This document shows, piece after piece, positions 52,737 to 61,150 of a DNA stretch of 64,000 nucleotides. The number at the start of each line of letters is the position of its first letter. Within the stretch, counting starts at the first letter, position 1. The notes under the pieces are model-generated. The model was not told where the DNA came from and did not search any database. It was given only the letters and a program-made list of their open reading frames with translations. The DNA is from Phycisphaerae bacterium (lineage in GTDB: Bacteria; Planctomycetota; Phycisphaerae; UBA1845; UTPLA1), in the NCBI GenBank assembly GCA_035275405.1, contig DATEMU010000004.1, positions 1 through 64,000 on the forward strand. Direction: 5' to 3'. A program made the translations under genes and the position numbers.

Positions 52737-53798
52737 ATGACCCTGCACCTCACAGACCGAAAGTCCAAGACCGTCACGCTCAAGGACATCGCCGACCGAC
52801 TGGGGCTGTCCGCCATGACGGTCTCGCGGGCGCTTTCCGGCAAGGCCAACCTGGTGAGCCCGGATACCGCGCAGCGTTGTCGCGAGGCGGCCAAGGAGAT
52901 GGGGTACTCGCCGAATCTCATGGCCCGCAGCCTGCGCGGCGAGCAGCTCAGCACGATCGTGATGTTCGCGGAACATATCTCCAGCCACCACTACCTCGCG
53001 GAATTGGTGGATGTCGTGGCGCGCTCCATCGAAAAGCGCCACTACGGCGTCATCAGTTGCCAGTCGATCGGGAGCTTTCATCAGGCATTGCGGAACTTCC
53101 GGCTGGCCGGCGCCGTGGTGATCGCTCCGCCGGAAGGATTCTACAACGATCCCTACGGCGAAGCGGAATTCGGCGTTTATCGTCACACGCCGACGGTCCT
53201 GATCCACAGCGCGGTCGATCAGAATATCTTCAATGAAGTGAGCCCGGATATTGTCGCGTTCAACTACCACGCAGCCTGCCACCTGGCGGAACTGGGCCAT
53301 CGTCACATCGGCTACATCGGCGGCCCGCGCGCCGAAGAGGAGCCGCGCTGGTTTGAGCTGCGCCGCGCCGGGATCGAGCGGGCGATGATCGAATACGGAA
53401 TTGTGCCGTCTTGCCTGCACCATCAGGCCTGCGCCGACGCGAGCATGGGGGCCGCCGCGCTGCAGCAACTCATGACCCGCTACCCCGAGACCTCCGCGGT
53501 CATGTGCATCAACGACGAAATCGCCCTCGCCGCGGTCGTCGGTGCCCAGGAGATGCGGATATCGGTGCCGCGCGACCTGTCCGTCATCGGTTCCAATGAC
53601 ATTAAGATCGCCGGATTCTTCCGCCCATCGCTGACGACGCTGGCCATTGACATCCGCGGTATGGTCGAAACGGCGCTCGATCTTCTCTTCGACGAGATCA
53701 GCGATCATCGGGAAGTGCCCGGCCGCGAGCCGATCAAGATTAAGCTGCCGGCGAACCTGATCGTGCGCGATTCCACCGCGCCGCCGGCCGAGATTTGA
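52737..53798 (+). CDS. LacI family transcriptional regulator
   Basis: A 353-residue regulator. The N-terminal helix-turn-helix is VTLKDIADRLGLSAMTVSRA, with hinge helix SPNLMARSLRGE. The rest is a periplasmic-binding-protein-like sensor domain ending in LSVIGSNDIKIAGFFRPSLT. ATG at 52737 has family-like length. A palindromic operator sits in its own promoter. No sugar transport or catabolism gene is next to it, so the effector is unknown. Confidence 0.93.
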   Translation: MTLHLTDRKSKTVTLKDIADRLGLSAMTVSRALSGKANLVSPDTAQRCREAAKEMGYSPNLMARSLRGEQLSTIVMFAEHISSHHYLAELVDVVARSIEKRHYGVISCQSIGSFHQALRNFRLAGAVVIAPPEGFYNDPYGEAEFGVYRHTPTVLIHSAVDQNIFNEVSPDIVAFNYHAACHLAELGHRHIGYIGGPRAEEEPRWFELRRAGIERAMIEYGIVPSCLHHQACADASMGAAALQQLMTRYPETSAVMCINDEIALAAVVGAQEMRISVPRDLSVIGSNDIKIAGFFRPSLTTLAIDIRGMVETALDLLFDEISDHREVPGREPIKIKLPANLIVRDSTAPPAEI

Positions 53799-53809
53799 CA
53801 GCGCGTCCC

Positions 53810-54841
53810 TCAGCGCCCGGCATACATTTCTTCGTAGTATTTCTTGTAATCGCCCGACGTGATGTGATCGAGCCAGTCCTGGTGGGAGAGGTACCAGTCA
53901 ATCGTCCGCGCGAGGCCCGCCTCAAACGCGACCGACGGCGACCAGCCGAGCTCGTTCTTGATCCGCGAGGCGTCGATGGCATAGCGAAAATCGTGTCCGG
54001 GGCGGTCTTTCACGAAGGAGATGAGGCTTTCCGGCTTGTTGAGCCGCTTGAGGAGCGTCTTCACGACTTCAAGATTCGTCTTTTCGCTGTTGCCCCCGAT
54101 GTTGTAGACCCGGCCCGCCGTCCCGCGCGTGAGCACGGTCCATAGCGCCCGACAATGATCCTCAACATAAAGCCAGTCGCGGACATTGGACCCATCGCCA
54201 TAAACCGGCAGCGGCTTATTCTGCCGGGCATTGTTGATCATGAGCGGGATCATCTTCTCCGGAAACTGATACGGCCCGTAGTTGTTGGAGCAGCGGGTGA
54301 TCAGGACCGGCAATCCGAACGTATGACCAAAGGCGGCCACCAGATGATCGGCGGCCGCTTTCGACGCGCTATAGGGCGAGTGCGGATCGAGGGGCGTTGT
54401 CTCAGTGAAAAAGCCAGTCGCTCCAAGGGAGCCGTACACTTCGTCCGTCCCCACTTGCAGGAACCGCAGATCGCCGCAATCGCGGGCGACCTGCAACATG
54501 CTCAGCGTCCCCTGGACGTTGGTGCGGATGAACGCCGCCGGGCCGGTGATGGAACGATCGACATGGCTCTCGGCGGCAAAGTGGACGATGGCCTGTGCGC
54601 CATGTTCCTTGCAGACGGCGGAGATGGCCGAGGTCTCGCAGATGTCGATCCTGGCGAATACGTAGCGTGGATCGTCGGAGAACTCCGCGAGGTTTTCGAG
54701 ATTCCCGGCGTAGGTTAGGCAGTCAACGTTAACGACGCGCACGTCGGGGCAATTCGTAAAGACGTAGCGGATGAAATTGGCGCCGATAAATCCCGCGCCG
54801 CCCGTAACGAGAATGCATTGGGGGGAAATCGGCGTCGTCAC
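53810..54841 (-). CDS. rfbB: dTDP-glucose 4,6-dehydratase
   Basis: A 343-residue extended short-chain dehydrogenase. NAD is bound by LVTGGAGFIGANFIRY; the active site is VGTDEVYGS with Asp-Glu, and YSASKAAADHL with Tyr-x3-Lys. The C-terminus has NNYGPYQFPEKMIPLMI and DRPGHDFRYAID. It converts dTDP-glucose to dTDP-4-keto-6-deoxyglucose for rhamnose or other deoxysugars. GTG at 54841 is chosen because GGGGAAGG precedes it and it overlaps the rfbA stop by 4 bases (GTGA). Confidence 0.95.
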   Translation of the reverse strand: MTTPISPQCILVTGGAGFIGANFIRYVFTNCPDVRVVNVDCLTYAGNLENLAEFSDDPRYVFARIDICETSAISAVCKEHGAQAIVHFAAESHVDRSITGPAAFIRTNVQGTLSMLQVARDCGDLRFLQVGTDEVYGSLGATGFFTETTPLDPHSPYSASKAAADHLVAAFGHTFGLPVLITRCSNNYGPYQFPEKMIPLMINNARQNKPLPVYGDGSNVRDWLYVEDHCRALWTVLTRGTAGRVYNIGGNSEKTNLEVVKTLLKRLNKPESLISFVKDRPGHDFRYAIDASRIKNELGWSPSVAFEAGLARTIDWYLSHQDWLDHITSGDYKKYYEEMYAGR

Positions 54842-55554
54842 GGGGCCTTCCCCTGCAGAAGCAATTGCACATGGTCCAGAGATTCGAATGTCCCTGCATC
54901 GCTCCACCAGCCGCGGAAGAAGCCGTGGGTCAGATCGCCCCGGGCGAGATAGGCATTGTTCACGTCCGTAATTTCCATCTCCCCGCGACCCGAAGGTTTC
55001 TGCCGGCGAATGATGTCGAAGACGTCCGCGTCGTAAAAGTAGATGCCGGTCACCGCGTATTTGCTCTTGGGCTGTTTCGGCTTTTCGACGATACGAACGA
55101 TCTTGTCGCCAACAATCTCCGCGACGCCGAAGCGGTGCGGATCGGGCACTTCCTTGAGCATCAGACGCGCCCCGGAAGCCTGCTCGGCAAATCGCCCCAC
55201 CTCGTCACCGAGCGGGTCCGCGAAGATGTTGTCGCCGAGGATGACGGCCATTTTCGACCCGCCGCAGAAGTTCTCGGCCAGTCCCAGCGCCTGGGCGATG
55301 CCCCCCGCCTCGTCCTGGACCTTGTAGGTAAACCGGACGCCAAATTCCTTGCCCGAGCCCAAAAGATTCACGACGTCACCCATGTGTTCGAGACCGGTGA
55401 CGATGAGAATCTCCTGGATACCAGCGCCGGCCAGCTTTTCAACGGGGTGGTAAATCATCGGCTTTCGGCCGACGGGAAGGAGATGCTTGTTGGTGACCTT
55501 GGTAAGCGGCAGCAGCCGGGAGCCGGTGCCGCCGGCGAGAATGATGCCTTTCAT
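54838..55554 (-). CDS. rfbA: Glucose-1-phosphate thymidylyltransferase, short type
   Basis: A 238-residue nucleotidyltransferase making dTDP-glucose. It opens MKGIILAGGTGSRLLPLT, followed by KHLLPVGRKPMIYHP, VQDEAGGIAQALGLAE, ILGDNIF and the C-terminal GWWSDAGTFESL. It is about 50 residues shorter than typical RmlA (about 290), lacking the C-terminal allosteric helices, so it belongs to the short subgroup. Coupled by overlap to rfbB. rfbC and rfbD are not in the window. Confidence 0.9.
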   Translation of the reverse strand: MKGIILAGGTGSRLLPLTKVTNKHLLPVGRKPMIYHPVEKLAGAGIQEILIVTGLEHMGDVVNLLGSGKEFGVRFTYKVQDEAGGIAQALGLAENFCGGSKMAVILGDNIFADPLGDEVGRFAEQASGARLMLKEVPDPHRFGVAEIVGDKIVRIVEKPKQPKSKYAVTGIYFYDADVFDIIRRQKPSGRGEMEITDVNNAYLARGDLTHGFFRGWWSDAGTFESLDHVQLLLQGKAP

Positions 55555-55742
55555 AGTGTGTACCTCGAATCCCGTTGCCAGCGAGGCGGAAATTATCGTC
55601 GGAGGGCTCAAATCCGGCAAGTCGCGGGACGGTACACAGGCTCCGCTCGACCGGTTGCTTGGGGTTCGACTATACTATTACCCGATGTAGAGGGGTGGTC
55701 GCGAGCAGCCGGCAACTCTTACGTTTCTCTGGGGATTATTGC

Positions 55743-57932
55743 GTGATCGTTGGAAGATTCACCACTTATTTCGCACGTCGACGCGGGTCGGGCCGCATTT
55801 TTGCGATTTTGACCGCAGGCGTGCTCGTGCTGGGCCTCACAGCGCCCGCTCAGGCCTACATCGGCCCCGGCGCGGGCTTCGCCATCGCGTCATCCCTGTT
55901 CGTCATCATCTGGACGATGTTCCTGGCCTTTCTCACGCTGCTGTTGTGGCCGATCCGCTACGTCATCCGCGCGATCAAGGGACGACGCGCGTTTGCGCGG
56001 AGCCGCATCAAACGACTGGTCATCCTCGGCCTCGACGGCATGGAGCCCAGCCTTGTCGATCGCTTCATGGGGGAGGGCAAGATGCCGAACATGAAGCACC
56101 TAAAGGAAATGGGCAGCTACCATTTGCTGGGCACGACGACCCCTCCGCTTTCGCCCGTCGCCTGGTCGAGCTTTCTGACCGGCGTCAATCCCGGCAAGCA
56201 CAACATCTACGATTTCCTGAACAGCGATCGCAAGAATTACCTCCCCAACCTCTCGTCTGTTTCCATTCACCCACCGACGAAGTCATTCAAGCTGGGCAAG
56301 TACACTATCCCGCTGAACAAGCCGGAAATACGCCTGCTCCGCAAAGGCAAGCCCTTCTGGAACACCCTCGGCGAGCACGGCATCTTTACCTCGGTCATTC
56401 GCGTGCCGATCACGTTTCCGCCGGAGAAGTGCCGGGGCGTTGTGCTTTCGGCGATGTGCGTGCCGGACCTCCGCGGAACGCAGGGCTTGTTCGCCTATTA
56501 CAGCACGAAGCCCGCGGGTGGGGAGCGCACAGGCGGTGAACAGCACGTCGTTCGACGCGAGGGCGACGCGGTGAATTGCGAACTGATCGGCCCGGACAAC
56601 AGCATGAAAGAAGGCGCGGGGGCCATGAAAGTGCCGTTCACCGTGCAGATCGGCGGAAAAGGGCGCGATGCGACGCTGGAAATCGGGGACGAGAAGTATC
56701 CGCTGAAAATCGGCCAATATACTGATTGGATCACGATCGTTTTCAAGGCCGGAGCCGGCGTCAAGGTGAACGGAATCTGCCGGTTCATGTTGATCGCCAC
56801 GCAGCCGGAGTTCGAACTATACGTCATGCCCATCAACCTCGACCCCGAAAAGCCCGCCATGCCGATTTCGTATCCCACGGCATACAGCACCTACCTGGCC
56901 AAGCAGTTCGGCAGCTTTGCCACACTGGGACTGGCCGAGGACACCTGGGCGCTGAATGAAACGCTGATCGACGATGACGCATTCCTCGAGCAATGCGTCT
57001 CGATCGACGGCGAGCGAGAAAAGCAGTTCTTCGACGCCCTGGAAAAAACCAGCCGCGGGCTTTGCGTCTGCGTCTTCGACGGGACCGACCGCATCCAGCA
57101 CATGTTCTGGCGGTATCTGGAAAACGACCACCCCGCCCACCCGCGCAATCTCGCCCCCGACACTTACAAAGCCAACGGTCATGAAAAGACGATCGAAGAC
57201 TTGTATGTCCGCATGGACCGGCTGGTCGGCCAGACCATGGCCCAAACGCTCGAGGACGACGGCGAGACGATGCTGATGGTCATCTCCGACCACGGCTTTT
57301 CACCATTCCGCCGGGGCATCGACCTGAATCGATGGCTCATCGAAAACGGTTACATGAAACTCAAAGCTGACGCCAAGCCGGGCGAAAAGTATCTGGTGGG
57401 AGTGGATTGGGCGAACACGAAGGCCTACGCGTTGGGGCTCGCGGGCCTGTTCATCAATCAAAAGGGCCGCGAGTCCAAAGGGATTGTCGAGAAGGGGGAC
57501 GAGACCCGCCGCCTCAAGCAGGAAATCATCGCCAAGATGAACGGTCTGAAAGACTCCGCGAATGGACACGTGGGAATCGTCAAAGTCCGCGACAAGGAAG
57601 AGGCGTACACCGGTCCGTACCGCGAAACCGCCCCGGACCTCGTCGTCGGCTACAACCGCGGCTATCGCGTTGGCTGGGACACGGCAATCGGCCGGATCAC
57701 CGACAGCGTTTTCTCGGATAACACCAAGGCCTGGAGCGGTGATCACTGCATCGATCCGGACTTAATCCCCGGCATCCTCTTCTGCAGCCACAAGGTCCTG
57801 AGCGAATCTCCCCGTTTGATGGACCTCGGCCCGACCGCCCTTGATCTGTTCGGCGTCGGCGTGCCGGAAAACATGGACGGCGTGCCTCTCAGAATTGACA
57901 CCGATTCCTCCCCCCTCGCGAGCGCCGCATGA
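55743..57932 (+). CDS. AlkP-superfamily phosphohydrolase with N-terminal membrane region, copy 1
   Basis: A 729-residue protein of the alkaline phosphatase superfamily (COG3379-like; nucleotide pyrophosphatase/phosphodiesterase relatives). GTG at 55743 follows TGGGGA. The N-terminus has a hydrophobic segment, the motif AYIGPGAGF, and a TM helix (FVIIWTMFLAFLTLLLWPI). Then come VILGLDGMEPSLVD (first metal Asp), PPLSPVAWSSFLTG (Ser or Thr nucleophile region), FDGTDRIQHMFW, MVISDHGFSPF and GDHCIDPDLIPG, which supply the two-metal Asp/His ligands. Catalysis is probably outside the membrane. It overlaps copy 2 by ATGA. Confidence 0.85.
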   Translation: MIVGRFTTYFARRRGSGRIFAILTAGVLVLGLTAPAQAYIGPGAGFAIASSLFVIIWTMFLAFLTLLLWPIRYVIRAIKGRRAFARSRIKRLVILGLDGMEPSLVDRFMGEGKMPNMKHLKEMGSYHLLGTTTPPLSPVAWSSFLTGVNPGKHNIYDFLNSDRKNYLPNLSSVSIHPPTKSFKLGKYTIPLNKPEIRLLRKGKPFWNTLGEHGIFTSVIRVPITFPPEKCRGVVLSAMCVPDLRGTQGLFAYYSTKPAGGERTGGEQHVVRREGDAVNCELIGPDNSMKEGAGAMKVPFTVQIGGKGRDATLEIGDEKYPLKIGQYTDWITIVFKAGAGVKVNGICRFMLIATQPEFELYVMPINLDPEKPAMPISYPTAYSTYLAKQFGSFATLGLAEDTWALNETLIDDDAFLEQCVSIDGEREKQFFDALEKTSRGLCVCVFDGTDRIQHMFWRYLENDHPAHPRNLAPDTYKANGHEKTIEDLYVRMDRLVGQTMAQTLEDDGETMLMVISDHGFSPFRRGIDLNRWLIENGYMKLKADAKPGEKYLVGVDWANTKAYALGLAGLFINQKGRESKGIVEKGDETRRLKQEIIAKMNGLKDSANGHVGIVKVRDKEEAYTGPYRETAPDLVVGYNRGYRVGWDTAIGRITDSVFSDNTKAWSGDHCIDPDLIPGILFCSHKVLSESPRLMDLGPTALDLFGVGVPENMDGVPLRIDTDSSPLASAA

Positions 57933-60004
57933 GCAAGAGGACCCGGCGGACGGCGGCGGCGTTCTGGCTCGGCGGCCCAATTCTCTGCGCAGCGGCCGTC
58001 CTGCTGTTCCCATCCGGTTGCTGGAAGCAATCCACCCCGGCACGCGGCAAGAAAATGCTCGTCCTCGGCTGCGACGGCATGGAACCGAAGCTTGTCCGCC
58101 GCATGATGGACGAAGGCCGTCTGCCGAACTTTTCCAGGCTCGCGGCAAAGGGCTCATTCCTTCCCCTGACCACCAGCATCCCTCCGCAGAGCCCAGTGGC
58201 ATGGTCGAATTTCATCACCGGCGCGGGGCCGGGCGTCCACGGGATATTTGATTTCATCCATCGCGATCCCAGCCGGCAGGCGGCGCCGTATTACTCCACC
58301 AACCGCGTGGTGGAGGGAAAGCCGGCGAAGCCGTGGACACTGGGTCGCAAATACCAGATTCCCGCGGAGGATATCACGCCGTGGGTATCGACCAGCCATA
58401 ACGAACTGCTGCGTCGCGGCACTCCCTTTTGGGAATTTCTCGGAGCGGCCGGCATTCCCGTGCAAATGTACAAGCTCCCTGCCAATTACCCGCCCAGCGA
58501 GACCGACCACGAGCATGTCTGCTGCCTCGCCGGCATGGGCGTGCCCGACGCCATGGGAGAACTAGGCACCTACCAGCAATTTTCAACGCGGCCGCGGCAG
58601 GAATCCCGCGCCCCGGACGGCTATCGCCTGCCGCTCCGCCGCGACGCCACCCTCGGCGCCTTCGTCGGCAGGTTGTACGGACCCACCAACGATTTTCACC
58701 AACGCACCCCCCAGATGACGGTCCCTCTGCGGATCTATCCGGATCCGAAGAATGACGTCGGCAAGGTCGTGTTTGTGAACGAGAATCCCACCGGAAACGA
58801 GACCGTCGAGCTGGTCCTAAGCGTGGGCGAATGGAGCGATTGGACGACCATTCGGTTCCTCAAGACACCGATGGGGCCGTCCTTCGACGCCATGGCCCGG
58901 TTCAGCCTTCAGCGCGTACGGCCGGACGTGGAACTGTATGTCACGCCGCTGAACTTCATCCCCACGTCCTCGCCCGTCACGTTCAGCGAGCCGCCCGGAT
59001 TTCAAAAGGAGATTGGCGAGGCGATCGGTCCCTACCACACCCAGGGTTTCGCGGAGGCGTTTAACGCCCGCAAGCACCAGCTCCTGTCGGACGAGGAGTA
59101 TCGCAGGCAATCGGCGACCGTTCTGGAAGAGAGCGAGCGCATGCTCGACTACGCGCTCGAGCGCTTCGACGAAGGTCTCCTATTCTTCTATTTCTCCAGC
59201 ACCGATCTGCAGGCGCACATGTTCTGGTGGGACTCGGACGAGAAACATCCGGTCCGCAGCCCCGCCGACGCGAAGAAATACCAGGCCGTGGTCGAAGACG
59301 TTTATGTGCGAATGGATCGAGCACTGGGTAAGTGCATGGAGAAGCTGGGACCGGAGGCGACCGTGATCGCCATGTCCGACCACGGTTTCTGCAATTTCCG
59401 GCGCTGTGTCGGCCTGTGTACCTGGCTGCGCGACGAGGGATACCTCGTCCTTCACGAGAATCAATCGAACGCCCTCCTCGGCTCCGACTGGACAAAGACC
59501 CGGGCCTACGGTCTGGGGCTGAACGGCCTCTACCTTAACCTCAAGGGCCGCGAAAAATACGGCATCGTCGATCCCGCCCAGCGCGACGCCCTGCTGAAGG
59601 AAATCAGCGCGAAGCTCCTCGCCCTGAAAGACCCCGTTACCAACCAGCCGGTGATACGCCGGGTGTATCGTGCCGAAGAATGGTATAAAGGCCCGGAAGT
59701 AAAAAACGCTCCGGACCTGCTCATTGGATACGAGCGTGGGTATCGGGCGAGCTGGGCGACGTGTCTGGGCGAATTCGACAAAGCGGTGGTCACCGACAAT
59801 GATAACGCCTGGAGCGCCGACCATTGCATCGCGCACGACATTGTGCCGGGGATCGTCCTGTCCAACCGCCGCATCGCCGCCGAGGCGCCGGCCTTGATCG
59901 ATCTGGCGCCGACGATCCTGGCCGAATTTGGAGTGAACAAGCCCGACCAGATGGTCGGCAGTAACATCTACGCGACGTCGCCCGATCGAATCGCGGCGCG
60001 ATAA
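57929..60004 (+). CDS. AlkP-superfamily phosphohydrolase lipoprotein, copy 2
   Basis: A 691-residue paralog of copy 1. It has a lipoprotein signal ending FPSGC in place of the membrane region. The metal and nucleophile motifs are kept: VLGCDGMEPKLVRR, PPQSPVAWSNFITG, FSSTDLQAHMFW, AMSDHGFCNF and ADHCIAHDIVPG. Overlap of start and stop implies coupled translation. Two AlkP enzymes in tandem, one anchored by helices and one by lipid, may act on the same phospho-substrate; which one is unknown. Confidence 0.85.
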   Translation: MSKRTRRTAAAFWLGGPILCAAAVLLFPSGCWKQSTPARGKKMLVLGCDGMEPKLVRRMMDEGRLPNFSRLAAKGSFLPLTTSIPPQSPVAWSNFITGAGPGVHGIFDFIHRDPSRQAAPYYSTNRVVEGKPAKPWTLGRKYQIPAEDITPWVSTSHNELLRRGTPFWEFLGAAGIPVQMYKLPANYPPSETDHEHVCCLAGMGVPDAMGELGTYQQFSTRPRQESRAPDGYRLPLRRDATLGAFVGRLYGPTNDFHQRTPQMTVPLRIYPDPKNDVGKVVFVNENPTGNETVELVLSVGEWSDWTTIRFLKTPMGPSFDAMARFSLQRVRPDVELYVTPLNFIPTSSPVTFSEPPGFQKEIGEAIGPYHTQGFAEAFNARKHQLLSDEEYRRQSATVLEESERMLDYALERFDEGLLFFYFSSTDLQAHMFWWDSDEKHPVRSPADAKKYQAVVEDVYVRMDRALGKCMEKLGPEATVIAMSDHGFCNFRRCVGLCTWLRDEGYLVLHENQSNALLGSDWTKTRAYGLGLNGLYLNLKGREKYGIVDPAQRDALLKEISAKLLALKDPVTNQPVIRRVYRAEEWYKGPEVKNAPDLLIGYERGYRASWATCLGEFDKAVVTDNDNAWSADHCIAHDIVPGIVLSNRRIAAEAPALIDLAPTILAEFGVNKPDQMVGSNIYATSPDRIAAR

Positions 60005-60058
60005 GTATGGCGGCCCGGGACCGATGGGCCCTTGGAATCAAAGCGGGAGCGTGTAGCC

Positions 60059-60265
60059 GTGTTTGGTGGAAACGTGAAATTGGATAAGGCGCTACTGGAA
60101 CGGGCCAGGCGTTACGCGAAAGCCGCCGGCTACGGCAGCATCGATGAGTTCGTGGCCCACGCCCTGGAAAACGAACTCACCCGCCTGGATGAAGCCAAGG
60201 GCGGCGGCCAGGAAACGGACCCCGCGGTATTGGAGCGGCTGCGCGGCCTGGGGTACATCGAGTGA
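60059..60265 (+). CDS. Small helical protein in AlkP cluster
   Basis: A 68-residue protein. GTG at 60059 has GGGAG about 10 bases upstream; a TTG nine codons earlier lacks support. VKLDKALLERARRYAKAAG and SIDEFVAHALENELTRL resemble an MetJ/Arc-type ribbon-helix-helix unit (strand plus two helices), followed by an Asp/Leu-rich tail (VLERLRGLGYIE). It could be a small DNA-binding or adaptor protein. It lies 54 bases after copy 2 and 42 before the next gene. Confidence 0.6.
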   Translation: MFGGNVKLDKALLERARRYAKAAGYGSIDEFVAHALENELTRLDEAKGGGQETDPAVLERLRGLGYIE

Positions 60266-60307
60266 CCGGCCGAACCGTCAGGATCGCGCCTCCCGACAGG
60301 AACCTCT

Positions 60308-61132
60308 TTGGACATCATTCGTAAGATCTCGATCTGGCTGGGGGACTTCGCTTTCGGACTCCTGGCGCCCTTTTCGCCGGTCGTCGCGCTTTGGATCATC
60401 TCCGCCGTCACCGGCGTATTGATGCTGCTGATCTGGCGCTACACGTCGAATCAGTCGGCGATCGCCGACGTCCGGCGCAAGATCTCCGCGCACCTTCTCT
60501 CCACCCGGCTCTTCAAGGATGACCTGTCGGTGACCTTTCGCGCCCAGCGCCAGATCATCTGGCAGGCGGTCCGTTTGCTGGGACATTCCGTGCAACCGAT
60601 GCTGATCATGATGGTCCCTTTCGTGCTCGTCATGGTACAGATCGGATTACGCTACGAGTACCGACCTGCGATTCAAGGACAAGCCGTACGCGTGAAGGCG
60701 ACGTTGAAGAAGCCCGACGCGGTGCTCGCCGCCGGGAGCGTCCTCCAGTTGCCGGGGAGCCTCCGCATGGATCCCCATGACCCGTGTCGAGTCAGCGCCC
60801 TGGCGACGGTGGACTGGCGGCTGACGCCCACGTCCTCCGGGGTCTTCCTGCTTCATTTCGGAAATGGAGCGGATGTCGTGTCCATGCCGCTGGTGGTCGG
60901 CTCGGCGTTTACCCGCGTCAGTCGATTTCGGGGCGGGAGCTTCTGGGACCGGCTCTTGTACTCGGGGGAGGATTCGATTCCGGATTCGTCAATCTTCAAA
61001 TCGATCGAGATTTTTTATCCAACGCGATCCACGCCGATCTTCGGCTGGGACCTCCACTGGCTGATCTCGCTGCTGATCCTCTCGATCGTCTTCGCGCTGA
61101 TCTTCAAGCCCATGCTGAAGGTGCACATCTGA
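60308..61132 (+). CDS. Membrane protein of AlkP cluster, EMC3/Oxa1-like layout
   Basis: A 274-residue membrane protein starting at TTG (AGGAA 6 bases upstream). The order is a TM helix, a charged cytoplasmic helix (VRRKISAHLLSTRLFKDD), a TM helix (MLIMMVPFVLVMVQIGL), a beta-rich extracytoplasmic domain of about 110 residues, and a final TM helix (LISLLILSIVFALIFKP). TM, coiled-coil and TM order recalls the Oxa1/YidC/EMC3 superfamily, but similarity is only by layout. It ends the AlkP run. Confidence 0.6.
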   Translation: MDIIRKISIWLGDFAFGLLAPFSPVVALWIISAVTGVLMLLIWRYTSNQSAIADVRRKISAHLLSTRLFKDDLSVTFRAQRQIIWQAVRLLGHSVQPMLIMMVPFVLVMVQIGLRYEYRPAIQGQAVRVKATLKKPDAVLAAGSVLQLPGSLRMDPHDPCRVSALATVDWRLTPTSSGVFLLHFGNGADVVSMPLVVGSAFTRVSRFRGGSFWDRLLYSGEDSIPDSSIFKSIEIFYPTRSTPIFGWDLHWLISLLILSIVFALIFKPMLKVHI

Positions 61133-61150
61133 CCGACGCCGGCGTCCGGA

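Noticed and set aside
54870-54900. GATTCGAAT sequence resembling a tRNA T-arm
   Set aside because: Inside rfbA coding sequence with no cloverleaf around it; no tRNA found in the window.
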